From positions 3,348,001 to 3,412,000 of the forward strand of contig NZ_CP108025.1 of assembly GCF_041435095.1 (NCBI RefSeq): 64,000 nt of DNA. Direction: 5' to 3'. The position numbers and the translations under genes were made by a program. Below the pieces are notes generated by a model. That model made no database searches. It was not told the origin of the DNA and worked only from the letters and a program-made list of their open reading frames with translations. Below are positions 25,921 to 34,912 of the stretch, piece after piece; the stretch's first letter is position 1, and each line of letters begins with the position of its first letter. The DNA is from Kitasatospora sp. NBC_00315 (GTDB lineage Bacteria; Actinomycetota; Actinomycetes; Streptomycetales; Streptomycetaceae).

Positions 25921-26637
25921 TCAGCCGTCGAGCTGCTTGCGCACCCACTCCTTGAGCTTCTTCCCCTTGCGCGGCTTGGCTTCGCAGCCGCCGAACACCG
26001 CCGCGCCCTTGATCCGGACGACCGGGGCGTACGGGTCGGCCGCCGTCTGCTCCTTGACGTCGAAACCACCGAAGATCCCGACCCCGCCGCCGTGCAGGCT
26101 GACGTTCTCCGGGACCTTGATCTCCACCCCGCCGAAGATCGCCGTCACCTCGATCACGACCTCGGGCGACTCGAACACGGCATCGGTGAGATCGATCTCG
26201 ATCCCCCCGAAGACGGCCACCGCGCGCAGGTGCGAGCCGATCCGCCAGCGGCCCTTGCGGGAGGCCCCGCCGAAGACCGCGAGCATGGTCGGCGCCTCCT
26301 GCCGGGCGGGCGGCAGCGGCGCGCGCCCCGGCGTCCCGGCGCCGAGCGGCGGCTTCTCGAAGGAGATCGAGTGGTGTGCGGGAAGGTCGCGGGTCAGCGG
26401 CGCCAGCTCGCCGAGGGTCCTGGCGCCGTACGCCGCCTCGATCCGCTCGGCGTGCTCGTCGACGTCCAGCCGCCCCTCGGCGTACGCGTCGCGCAGCAGC
26501 TCGGCGACCCGCTCCCGGTCGGCGTCCGAGGCCCGCAGGTCCGCCTCGGCCACGGGGGTGCGCGCGGGCTCCGCCGCGGGCTTGGTCATGGGTACGGGCA
26601 TCTGCCCCTGGTCGTCCTGCGACGGCGAGTTGTCCAC
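25921..26637 (-). CDS. DUF1707 (SHOCT-like) protein with a LiaF-like C-terminal part
   Basis: A 238-residue protein. The DUF1707 domain is at about residues 35-90 (LRASDADRERVAELLRDAYA then EGRLDVDEHAERIEAAYGAR). The C-terminal half repeats a VFGG core (LAVFGGASRKGRWR, VAVFGGIEIDLTDA, TAIFGGVEIKVPEN, VGIFGGFDVKE, AAVFGGCEA), typical of a LiaF-like beta-helix domain. No membrane segment is seen, so it is probably cytoplasmic or membrane-peripheral. It begins at a GTG close behind TAGTCT, so the mRNA may be leaderless. Function unknown. Confidence 0.8.
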   Translation of the reverse strand: MDNSPSQDDQGQMPVPMTKPAAEPARTPVAEADLRASDADRERVAELLRDAYAEGRLDVDEHAERIEAAYGARTLGELAPLTRDLPAHHSISFEKPPLGAGTPGRAPLPPARQEAPTMLAVFGGASRKGRWRIGSHLRAVAVFGGIEIDLTDAVFESPEVVIEVTAIFGGVEIKVPENVSLHGGGVGIFGGFDVKEQTAADPYAPVVRIKGAAVFGGCEAKPRKGKKLKEWVRKQLDG

Positions 26638-26797
26638 GGGGCAAGACTAGCCACCGCCGCCGTACCGAACGACCGTTCCCGCCGATTCCCGTGACTCCCG
26701 TCACCCTGGCCGACCTGCGCGCGTACCCGGGATTGCGGACGCCTACCCTTGAGGGTGCTTCGCCGCCGCAGCCGGATCACCCTTAAGGACCGCCCCC

Positions 26798-28462
<1,665 letters not shown>

Positions 28463-28470
28463 CCGCGCGG

Positions 28471-28501
28471 GTGTCCCGGCCGCCCGGCGCGGCCGGGACA
28501 C
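28471..28501. terminator. hairpin after the fumarase gene
   Basis: GTGTCCCGGCCG pairs perfectly with CGGCCGGGACAC over a 7-base loop, nine bases after the stop codon. Confidence 0.8.
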
Positions 28502-28514
28502 ACCGTCGCCCGCG

Positions 28515-28585
28515 CCCGTGCCGGTCGCCCGGGGTCGGGGGCGGGCCCGGAGCCCGGGGCCCGGGGCCCGGGCGACCGGCACGGG
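28515..28585. terminator. second large hairpin between convergent genes
   Basis: A 19-bp perfect stem (CCCGTGCCGGTCGCCCGGG at 28515-28533 and its complement at 28567-28585) encloses 33 GC-rich bases. It lies just before the end of the GntR gene and probably terminates that side. Confidence 0.7.
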
Positions 28586-28606
28586 CCACCCGGGCTCGCA
28601 GCGGGC

Positions 28607-29365
28607 TCAGGCGTCGAAGTCGTACTCCAGCACGTACGAGGCCGCGTCCAGCACCATCTCGTTCACCTCCACCGGCTGCCCCTCCTCCGCGAAGGCGGTG
28701 CGGCAGATCAGGATCACCGGTGTGCCGGCGGGCAGTTCGAGCCGGGCGGCCTCCTCGGCGGCGGGCATCCGGGAGCGGATCTCCTCGCGGAAGTGCACGG
28801 GCTTGGCCCCTATCTCCGCCAGCCGCGCGTACGTCCCGCCCGGGCCGGTGTCCTCCCGGGTGATGGCCGTGCCCGCCACCAGGCCCGCGGGCAGGTAGGA
28901 CGTCGAGATCAGTACGGGCTTGCCGTCCAGCACGAATCGGCGGTGCCGCACGCACATCTCCGCGCCGGGCTTCACCCCGAGAACCCCGGCGACGTGCTCG
29001 GGCGCGCCCTGCGCCTCGACCGTCACCTGGTCCACCACCAGGCTCCGACTCGCGAGGTCCGCGGACCATATCGAGCGCCCCGAGCCCCAGTGCCCCTGCG
29101 CGAGCCGCTGGATGCCGCGCCGGCGCAGCGGCCGGAAGTCGCGGACGAAGACCCCGGCACCCTTGCGGGCCTCCGCGATGCCCTCGCTCTGCAGCACCCC
29201 CAGCGCCTGACGCGCCGTCATGCGGGCCACGCCGTACGTCTCCATCAGATCGTTCTCGCCGGGCAGCCGGTCACCGGGGCGGTACTCACCGGACTCCACG
29301 GACGACTTGAGCGCGTTGGCGATCCGCTGGTACTTCGGCTGCCTGTCGCCACTGCTGTTGGCCAT
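28607..29365 (-). CDS. GntR-family regulator with UTRA effector domain (HutC subfamily)
   Basis: A 252-residue repressor. The GntR winged helix occupies residues ~10-75 (KYQRIANALKSSVESGEYRP, LPGENDLMETYGVARMTARQ, ALGVLQSEGIAEARKGAGVF). The UTRA ligand domain follows (EMCVRHRRFVLDGKPVLIST, SYLPAGLVAGTAI, PVILICRTAFAEEGQPVEVN). The ligand is unknown. The ATG at 29365 follows GGGAG; an earlier ATG at 29440 overlaps the operator and is unlikely. CTCTCTAGAC sits just upstream and related palindromes lie in the divergent promoter, so autoregulation is very likely. Confidence 0.92.
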   Translation of the reverse strand: MANSSGDRQPKYQRIANALKSSVESGEYRPGDRLPGENDLMETYGVARMTARQALGVLQSEGIAEARKGAGVFVRDFRPLRRRGIQRLAQGHWGSGRSIWSADLASRSLVVDQVTVEAQGAPEHVAGVLGVKPGAEMCVRHRRFVLDGKPVLISTSYLPAGLVAGTAITREDTGPGGTYARLAEIGAKPVHFREEIRSRMPAAEEAARLELPAGTPVILICRTAFAEEGQPVEVNEMVLDAASYVLEYDFDA

Positions 29366-29380
29366 CGGCTCTCCCTCTTC

Positions 29381-29390
29381 CTCTCTAGAC
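29381..29390. promoter_or_regulatory. TCTAGA-type operator next to the GntR gene
   Basis: CTCTCTAGAC, 16 bases upstream of the GntR start codon. It is the reverse complement of the GTCTAGAGAG at 29441-29450. Confidence 0.55.
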
Positions 29391-29433
29391 AGCTTACGAC
29401 CGGGCCCCGCCCGGGACGAGGCGGCGGAGCCCA

Positions 29434-29468
29434 TTGACATGTCTAGAGAGGCGGTGGTTCTCTAGAGA
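29434..29468 (+). promoter_or_regulatory. promoter with two CTCTAGAG-type operators
   Basis: TTGACA (29434-29439) is a consensus -35. GTCTAGAGAG (29441-29450) follows it directly, and the palindrome TCTCTAGAGA (29459-29468) covers the -10 region. Together with the site at 29381 this gives three copies, the arrangement expected for GntR/UTRA repression of the small gene at 29569 and of the regulator itself. Confidence 0.6.
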
Positions 29469-29568
29469 GGAACCGTTGTCAGCCACCGACCACCGCCCGC
29501 GCCGCCGACGGCGCCGCGCCCGGCGGATCCGAGGAGAACCGGCACGCAGCACGGCGAGGGAGCATCCA

Positions 29569-29832
29569 GTGAGCATCTTCAGAAGCGCCGACCGGCCGCA
29601 CCGGCCCCGGGTGGGCGAACTCGTACGCGATCGGCGCACCGGACGCGACGGCGTCCACATGGCCACCGAGGGCGGCCTGCTCTACCTCCGGCCCGCGGGC
29701 GGAGGCGTGGAGTGGACGGCACGCCCCGAGGACGTCGGACCGGTACCGGAGGGCGAGCCGGGCGGGGAGCCGGGCGACTGGCCCGCCCCCAGGGGCCGGG
29801 CCGCCACGACCCCTCCGGCGCGGGCCGCCTGA
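29569..29832 (+). CDS. small conserved-type protein under the GntR operators
   Basis: An 87-residue protein starting VSIFRSADRPHRPRVGELVR, then DRRTGRDGVHMATEGGLLYL and RPAGGGVEWTARPEDVGPV. I recall this pattern (VGxLVRDxRTGRxG...LRPxGGGxEW) from many small streptomycete proteins encoded next to GntR regulators. It looks like a small beta-barrel and its role is unknown. GAGGGAG is seven bases before the GTG. It is divergent from the GntR gene, and its promoter carries the operator palindromes, so it is the probable main target. Confidence 0.65.
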   Translation: MSIFRSADRPHRPRVGELVRDRRTGRDGVHMATEGGLLYLRPAGGGVEWTARPEDVGPVPEGEPGGEPGDWPAPRGRAATTPPARAA

Positions 29833-29872
29833 CCTGCCGACAGGACGGACGAGCCGACGAGCCGACGGCCGA

Positions 29873-29905
29873 ACGCCCCGGGTCACCATCTGTGACCCGG
29901 GGCGT
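29873..29905. terminator. perfect hairpin between two convergent small genes
   Basis: ACGCCCCGGGTCAC pairs exactly with GTGACCCGGGGCGT over a 5-base loop (CATCT). Confidence 0.85.
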
Positions 29906-29940
29906 CCGGAGGGCTCGGGTGCGGCGTCATGCCACGACCG

Positions 29941-30168
29941 CTAGGGGTGGTTGGTGATGGCACCCAGCGGCTCGAAGGGCGCCGCCGGCTTGCCGTCGGC
30001 CAGGATCTCCGGGCCGGCCTCCGGATCCGCCCCGACCAGGCCGTCGAGGCCGGTGGGGAGCACGCCCTCGGCCGACGGGACGTACTCGGCGGTCTGCGGT
30101 GCGATCGGCAGGGCGGCCTCGGCCGGGGTGGCCGTCGTCTCTGCGGACGTGGTGTCGTTGTTGGCCAT
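29941..30168 (-). CDS. small acidic protein divergent from the SARP regulator
   Basis: A 75-residue acidic protein without Cys: MANNDTTSAETTATPAEAAL, then PIAPQTAEYVPSAEGVLPTG, ending EPLGAITNHP. AAAGG precedes the ATG at 30168. No family is recognised. It has no membrane segment or signal peptide. It faces a SARP/AfsR regulator across about 215 bases of shared promoter DNA. Possibilities are a precursor peptide with an acidic leader, a small regulator, or an orphan hypothetical; none is proven. Confidence 0.6.
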   Translation of the reverse strand: MANNDTTSAETTATPAEAALPIAPQTAEYVPSAEGVLPTGLDGLVGADPEAGPEILADGKPAAPFEPLGAITNHP

Positions 30169-30383
30169 GAGCGGGCCGCCTTTCGGGTCATCGGATCGTT
30201 TCCGGCCCGGCCCGATCGGCCGGGGCACCGGCCAGTATCGTAGGGGTCGTTAAATGTCCTATAAACATCGTGCCGTTGGTGCGCTCCTCCACCGCTTCCG
30301 TCCCTCCGCCTAAGCTGTCGCTCTTACGGCGGACCGTCGAGCTCGCTGCGTGGGGAGCCCGCCACAGGCCATCGGGGGAATTC

Positions 30384-33365
30384 ATGGAGCTTCGGGAAAC
30401 GCCGCACCCCTCTGCGCTGCGCTTCCAGGTGCTCGGTCCGGTGCAGGCCTGGCGCGGTGAGCAGGCCCTCTCCCTCGGCTCCCCCCAGCAACAGGCCGTG
30501 CTCACCTCCCTGCTGCTGCGCCGGGGCAGGCCGGTGACCACCCAGGACCTCGTCGACGGCCTCTGGGGGGAGCGCCCGCCGCCGCAGGCCGTCGCGGCCC
30601 TGCGCACGTACGTCTCCCGGCTGCGCACCGTCATCGAGCCGAACCGGGAGACCCGGGCCCCCGCCGAGCTCCTGGTCTCGGTCAGTGACGGGTACGCGCT
30701 GCGCGTCTCGCCCGAGGCACTGGACCTCTCCGTGTTCGACTCGGCAGTCGCCGACGCGGCCACGGCGGCGGCGACCGGCAGTCCGCACGACGCACACCGG
30801 CTGCTGGCCTCCGCGCTCGCACTCTGGCGCGGCCGCCCGCTCGCCGGCGTGCCCGGACCCTACGCCGACTCCCAGCGGCTGCGCCTGGAGGAACTGCAGG
30901 TCACCACCTGGGAGGAGCGCTGCGCGGCCGCCCTCGACATCGGGCTGCACGCCGAGGTGGTGGCCGAGCTGAGCTCGCTCACCTCCGAGCACCCGCTGCG
31001 CGAGCGGCTGCGTGAACTGCTGATGCTCGCGCTGTACCGCTGCGGCCGGCAGGCCGAGTCCCTCGGCCTCTACGCGGACACCCGCAAACTCCTGATCAAC
31101 GAGCTCGGCGTGGAGCCCGGCGCCGGCCTCGCCGCGATGCACGCGCGGATCCTCGGCGCGGACCCGACCCTGATGCAGGCACTGCCCGCGGAACCGGCGG
31201 CCGGCGGCCGCGAGGAGTCGCCGGCGTTCACCCCGCCCGCCCAACTCCCGGCCGACGTGTCCGACTTCAGCGGCCGGACCGAGCTGGTCGGCGAACTCCG
31301 GGAGGTGTTGCGCAGCGCCGCCGGCCAGGCGGTGCTGGTCACCTCGCTGGCCGGTATCGGCGGCGTCGGCAAGACCACCCTGGCCGTGCACGTCGCCCAC
31401 AGCGTCCGCGGCGAGTTCCCCGACGGGCAGCTGTACGTGGACCTGCGCGGCGCCGGCGCGATGCCCGCCGACCCGGCCGTGGTGCTGGGCGACTTCCTGC
31501 ACGCCCTCGGCGTCAGCGAGGCCCCGGACTCGCTGGAGCAGCGGGCCGCCCTCTACCGCTCGCTGCTGGCGAACCGCCGGATGCTGATCCTGCTCGACAA
31601 CGCCCAGGACGCCGGTCAGTTGATGCCGCTGATCCCCGGCGTCTCCGGCTGCGCGGTGCTGGCCACCAGCCGCTCCCGGCTGGCCGGGATCCCCGGCGCC
31701 CACCTGGTCGACGTGGAGGAGCTGACCACCGACGAGGCCCTGGCACTGTTCTCGGCCATCATCGGCGAGGACCGGGCCAGGGCCGAGCCGGAGGCCTCGC
31801 TCGCCGTGGTGACCGCCTGCGGCTTCCTGCCGCTCGCGGTCCGGATCGCGGCCGCCCGGCTGGCCGGCCGGCCGCGCTGGAGCGTCTCCGACCTGGCCCG
31901 TCGGTTAGCGGACCAACGGCGCCGACTCGCCGAACTCCAGCTGGGCAACCTGGCGGTGGAGACCACCATCGGGCTCGGCTACGGGCAGCTCCAGCCCGCG
32001 GAGGCCCGGGCGTTCCGGCTGCTGTCCCTGGTCGACTCGCCCGACCTGCCGCTGAGCGCGGTCGCGGCGCTGCTCGGTCTCGACGACGACCGCGCCGAGG
32101 AGCTGGCCGAGTCCCTGGTCGAGGCCAACATGCTGGAGTGCTACAGCCCCGGCCGCTACCGCTACCACGACCTGCTCCGGCTCTACGCCCAGCGCCAGAA
32201 CGAGAAGCTCCAGGCGGTGGCGGAGCAGGAGTCGGCCCTGCGCCGGCTGTTGGAGCTGCTACTCGCCACCCTGCTCAACGCCGCCGCCGCCATCGAACCC
32301 GACGACCTGCTGCCCGAGCCGCTGAACGCGCTGCCGCCCGTCGGGCTCGGCTTCGTCAGCGGAGCCGGGGCGCGGAACTGGATGCGGTCCGAGATGGCGC
32401 TGCTGCTGAGCGGCGTCGAGGCGGCCGTCCAGGGCCCGTCCGAACTGCTGCGGCCCGCCGTGGACCTGATGATCGTGCTGAACAGCATGATCGAGGACCC
32501 CACCCACGGCCAGCGCATCCGCCGCATCCTGGACACCGCCGACACCAGCGCGCGGTCGCACCACGACACCGCCGTACTGGCCCGGGTCCGTTACGTCCAG
32601 GGCTTCCTGCAGCACGTCACCAGCGAGTTCCAGAGCGCGGAGGTCTCACTGCGGGAGAGCCTGCGGCTGCAGGGCGAGCAGGACGTGACCATGCTGCGCT
32701 CCATGGTGGCCAACCTGCTGGGCATCATGCTGAACATCGCGCACCGCCCCGCCGAGGCCCTGCCGTTCTTCGAGCAGTCCCTGGCGATCAGCCGCGTCAT
32801 CGGGGTGCCCAGCAGCGAGGCACGCCTGCTCGGCAACATCGCCCGCGCCCAACTGGACGTCGGACGGACCGGGTCGGCCGTCCTGTCGGTGCGCGAGGCG
32901 GTGGCCACCGCCCGGCGGGCCGGCGGCGGGCCCTGCCTGGCCGACACGCTCTACCAGCTCGGCGTCATCCTGGTGTCGACCGGGGACACCGGCGGTGCCA
33001 CCACCCACCTGCGCGAGGCCCACCAGCTCTACCAGGCACAGCAGAACCGGCTCTGGGAGGCCTACACCCTGGCCAGGCTCGCGGCCGGGCTGCTGGTGAA
33101 CGGCCAGCTGGCCGAGGCCGCCGAGGCCGCCGACGAGTCGCTGGCCATCGCCAGGGAGCTGGACGCGGCCTACTGCCAGGGCATGGCCAACGCCGCGCTC
33201 GGCGAGGCCCTCCTGCAACTGGCCCAGCCCGCACGCGCCCTGGCCTGCCTGCAGGAGGCGTACGCGATCTTCACCCGGCTCGGTGTGCCAGAGGCCTCCC
33301 CCGTGCTGGACCTCATCTCCCGACAGCAGCGACACACCGAGCCTTCCACTCCCCCCGCGCCGTAG
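30384..33365 (+). CDS. SARP/AfsR-type transcriptional regulator with NB-ARC and TPR domains
   Basis: A large regulator of 993 residues. The N-terminal winged helix (LRFQVLGPVQAWRGEQALSL then LVDGLWGERPPPQAVAALRT) is followed by the bacterial activator domain, BTAD (AHRLLASALALWRGRPLAGV, LGVEPGAGLAAMHARIL). A P-loop NB-ARC domain begins near residue 320 (SLAGIGGVGKTTLAVHVAHS; Walker B MLILLDNAQDAG). C-terminal TPR repeats run from about residue 700 (VANLLGIMLNIAHRPAEALP, LGNIARAQLDVGRTGSAVLS). AfsR-like proteins activate secondary metabolism or development. The ATG at 30384 has GGGGGA four bases upstream. No biosynthetic cluster is visible here, so it is probably a pleiotropic regulator. Confidence 0.92.
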   Translation: MELRETPHPSALRFQVLGPVQAWRGEQALSLGSPQQQAVLTSLLLRRGRPVTTQDLVDGLWGERPPPQAVAALRTYVSRLRTVIEPNRETRAPAELLVSVSDGYALRVSPEALDLSVFDSAVADAATAAATGSPHDAHRLLASALALWRGRPLAGVPGPYADSQRLRLEELQVTTWEERCAAALDIGLHAEVVAELSSLTSEHPLRERLRELLMLALYRCGRQAESLGLYADTRKLLINELGVEPGAGLAAMHARILGADPTLMQALPAEPAAGGREESPAFTPPAQLPADVSDFSGRTELVGELREVLRSAAGQAVLVTSLAGIGGVGKTTLAVHVAHSVRGEFPDGQLYVDLRGAGAMPADPAVVLGDFLHALGVSEAPDSLEQRAALYRSLLANRRMLILLDNAQDAGQLMPLIPGVSGCAVLATSRSRLAGIPGAHLVDVEELTTDEALALFSAIIGEDRARAEPEASLAVVTACGFLPLAVRIAAARLAGRPRWSVSDLARRLADQRRRLAELQLGNLAVETTIGLGYGQLQPAEARAFRLLSLVDSPDLPLSAVAALLGLDDDRAEELAESLVEANMLECYSPGRYRYHDLLRLYAQRQNEKLQAVAEQESALRRLLELLLATLLNAAAAIEPDDLLPEPLNALPPVGLGFVSGAGARNWMRSEMALLLSGVEAAVQGPSELLRPAVDLMIVLNSMIEDPTHGQRIRRILDTADTSARSHHDTAVLARVRYVQGFLQHVTSEFQSAEVSLRESLRLQGEQDVTMLRSMVANLLGIMLNIAHRPAEALPFFEQSLAISRVIGVPSSEARLLGNIARAQLDVGRTGSAVLSVREAVATARRAGGGPCLADTLYQLGVILVSTGDTGGATTHLREAHQLYQAQQNRLWEAYTLARLAAGLLVNGQLAEAAEAADESLAIARELDAAYCQGMANAALGEALLQLAQPARALACLQEAYAIFTRLGVPEASPVLDLISRQQRHTEPSTPPAP

Positions 33366-33910
33366 CCCCCCCCCCGTCCCCCGACCGGAGGGCGATCCCC
33401 CCGGGAGGCGCCCGGTGCCCCCGCAGCCCCCCGGCTGCGGGATCACCAGCGACGCTTCCCCGGCGCTGGTCCCCACTGTGCACCGGGCCGATTGACGTTC
33501 GATAAACGCCGAGCCCTCGGCGGAATCCGCAGGTCGCCGCAGGTGGTCCGGCGCGCCATGCGGCGTGCGCCACCGGTGCGCACCACCCCGGGGAGCTCCG
33601 GCGCGCCGCCGCGCCCGGCCCGTATTCGGTGCGATGGGCGCGAGTTGGCCAAAAAGGGACCCCACGACCCAGTGATCACGCATATTCTCGGAGATCAGCG
33701 CACACCGCAGCCGTCGGCGCGGACGGCGGGCGATGCGGGCGGCGGGCGATCCGGACAGCGGTGGAGCACCAGGACTTCAACACGGAGTGACGCGGTGACA
33801 CGGGGAGCGTGACAGACCGCCACCGGCAGGAGGCCGGCGAGGACGTACGGTGCCGGCGCCCTGCCTCGTACCGCCGACCGGCGGCCAGGGTGGAAGGGTG
33901 CCTCTCAATC
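33366..33910. other. intergenic region between the SARP and methyltransferase genes
   Basis: About 545 bases. It starts with a run of C residues and a terminator hairpin (33420-33441). The remainder shows no convincing gene; in-frame open sequence from 33809 probably precedes the true methyltransferase start. A less GC-rich segment around 33640-33700 may hold the promoter. Confidence 0.55.
33420..33441 (+). terminator. hairpin after the SARP gene
   Basis: CCCGCAGCC pairs with GGCTGCGGG over a CCCC loop, about 55 bases past the SARP stop codon. Confidence 0.65.
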
Positions 33911-34759
33911 GTGACGACCGGACAGATCTCCGATCCTCCACCCGCCGCCGGCGTGGCCGGCCCGGGTGCCCGTGCGAGCCGCCCCGCCGCCGCGCGGGCC
34001 GCCGAGTCCTCCGCCCGCGCCCGGGGCGAGGCCGCCGAGTCCTCCGCCCGCGCCCGGGGCGAGGCCGCCGCGCTCCTTCGCCGCCGCAGCGAACGCGCCC
34101 TGCAGGCCGTCGCGTTCGACTCGATCGGCACCGACTACGGTGAGGCCTTCCCGGCGAAGGGCGGCCAGCTGGCCTGCGGCGAGTGGCTGCTCGGCGAGCT
34201 GGAGCCCGGCGCCGAAGTGCTGGACGTGGGCTGCGGGACGGGTGAGCCGACCGTCCGCCGGCTCACCGACGGCGGTCTGGCCGTCACCGGTGTCGACCTG
34301 TCCGACGGGATGCTGGAGCTGGCCCGCCGCGCCGTGCCGCAGGCCGTCCACCACCGGATCGACATGTACGACCTGGCGACCGACCGGGCCACCGACGCCT
34401 GGGGTCTGCCCGGGCTCGGCCCGCGGGCGGCCGGCCGGTTCGCCGCCGCGACCGCGTTCTTCTCCCTCATCCTGCTCCCGCAGGACGAGATCCCGACCGT
34501 GCTGGCCCGGATCCGGTGCCTGCTGCGCCCCGGCGGCCTGCTGGCGCTGGGCATGGTGGAGGCGGATCTGGACCACGTCGCGCTGCCCTTCCTCGGCACC
34601 ACCCTGCGGATCAGCGGCTATCTGCGGGAGGATCTGGAACACGTGCTGGTGGAGGCGGGGTTCACCGTCGAGGAGCAGTTCGGGCTGCCGTACGCACCGG
34701 CCAGGACCGCCCTGCCCCCGGAGGAGCAGCTGTTCCTGTGCTGTCGGCGCTCGGACTGA
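33911..34759 (+). CDS. class I SAM-dependent methyltransferase with a repeat leader
   Basis: A protein of about 282 residues. Motif I is EVLDVGCGTGEPTVRRLTDG, motif II VTGVDLSDGMLELARR, with RPGGLLALGMVEADLDHVAL further on. The leader contains two copies of an 11-residue repeat, AAESSARARGE, encoded by an exact 33-bp tandem duplication (33998-34063). Starts are ambiguous: GTG at 33911 (VTTGQISDPPP), at 33890, or at 33809. None has an ideal ribosome site, so the N-terminus is uncertain. The substrate is unknown. The SpoIIE-type gene follows about 150 bases later. Confidence 0.8.
   Translation: MTTGQISDPPPAAGVAGPGARASRPAAARAAESSARARGEAAESSARARGEAAALLRRRSERALQAVAFDSIGTDYGEAFPAKGGQLACGEWLLGELEPGAEVLDVGCGTGEPTVRRLTDGGLAVTGVDLSDGMLELARRAVPQAVHHRIDMYDLATDRATDAWGLPGLGPRAAGRFAAATAFFSLILLPQDEIPTVLARIRCLLRPGGLLALGMVEADLDHVALPFLGTTLRISGYLREDLEHVLVEAGFTVEEQFGLPYAPARTALPPEEQLFLCCRRSD
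33998..34063. repeat. 33-bp tandem duplication inside the methyltransferase leader
   Basis: Two exact adjacent copies of a 33-base unit beginning GCCGCCGAGTCCTCC, in frame, coding AAESSARARGE twice. Confidence 0.85.
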
Positions 34760-34912
34760 GCGTCAACGGCCCGGGCCCCCGACCGAGCCGGTACGAACCG
34801 AGTCCGTACGATTCCAGCCAGTCGAAGCCGGCCGGCCGGAGCCAGACCCAAGCCCGGGCGGCCGCTGCCGGCGCCGCCCGGACACCGACCCCGACTCCCA
34901 GGACAGGCAGCC

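Noticed and set aside
33366..33910. A coding extension of the methyltransferase from 33809
   Set aside because: The sequence before 33911 (Arg/Cys-rich) does not look conserved, and the GTG at 33809 has its ribosome site too close.
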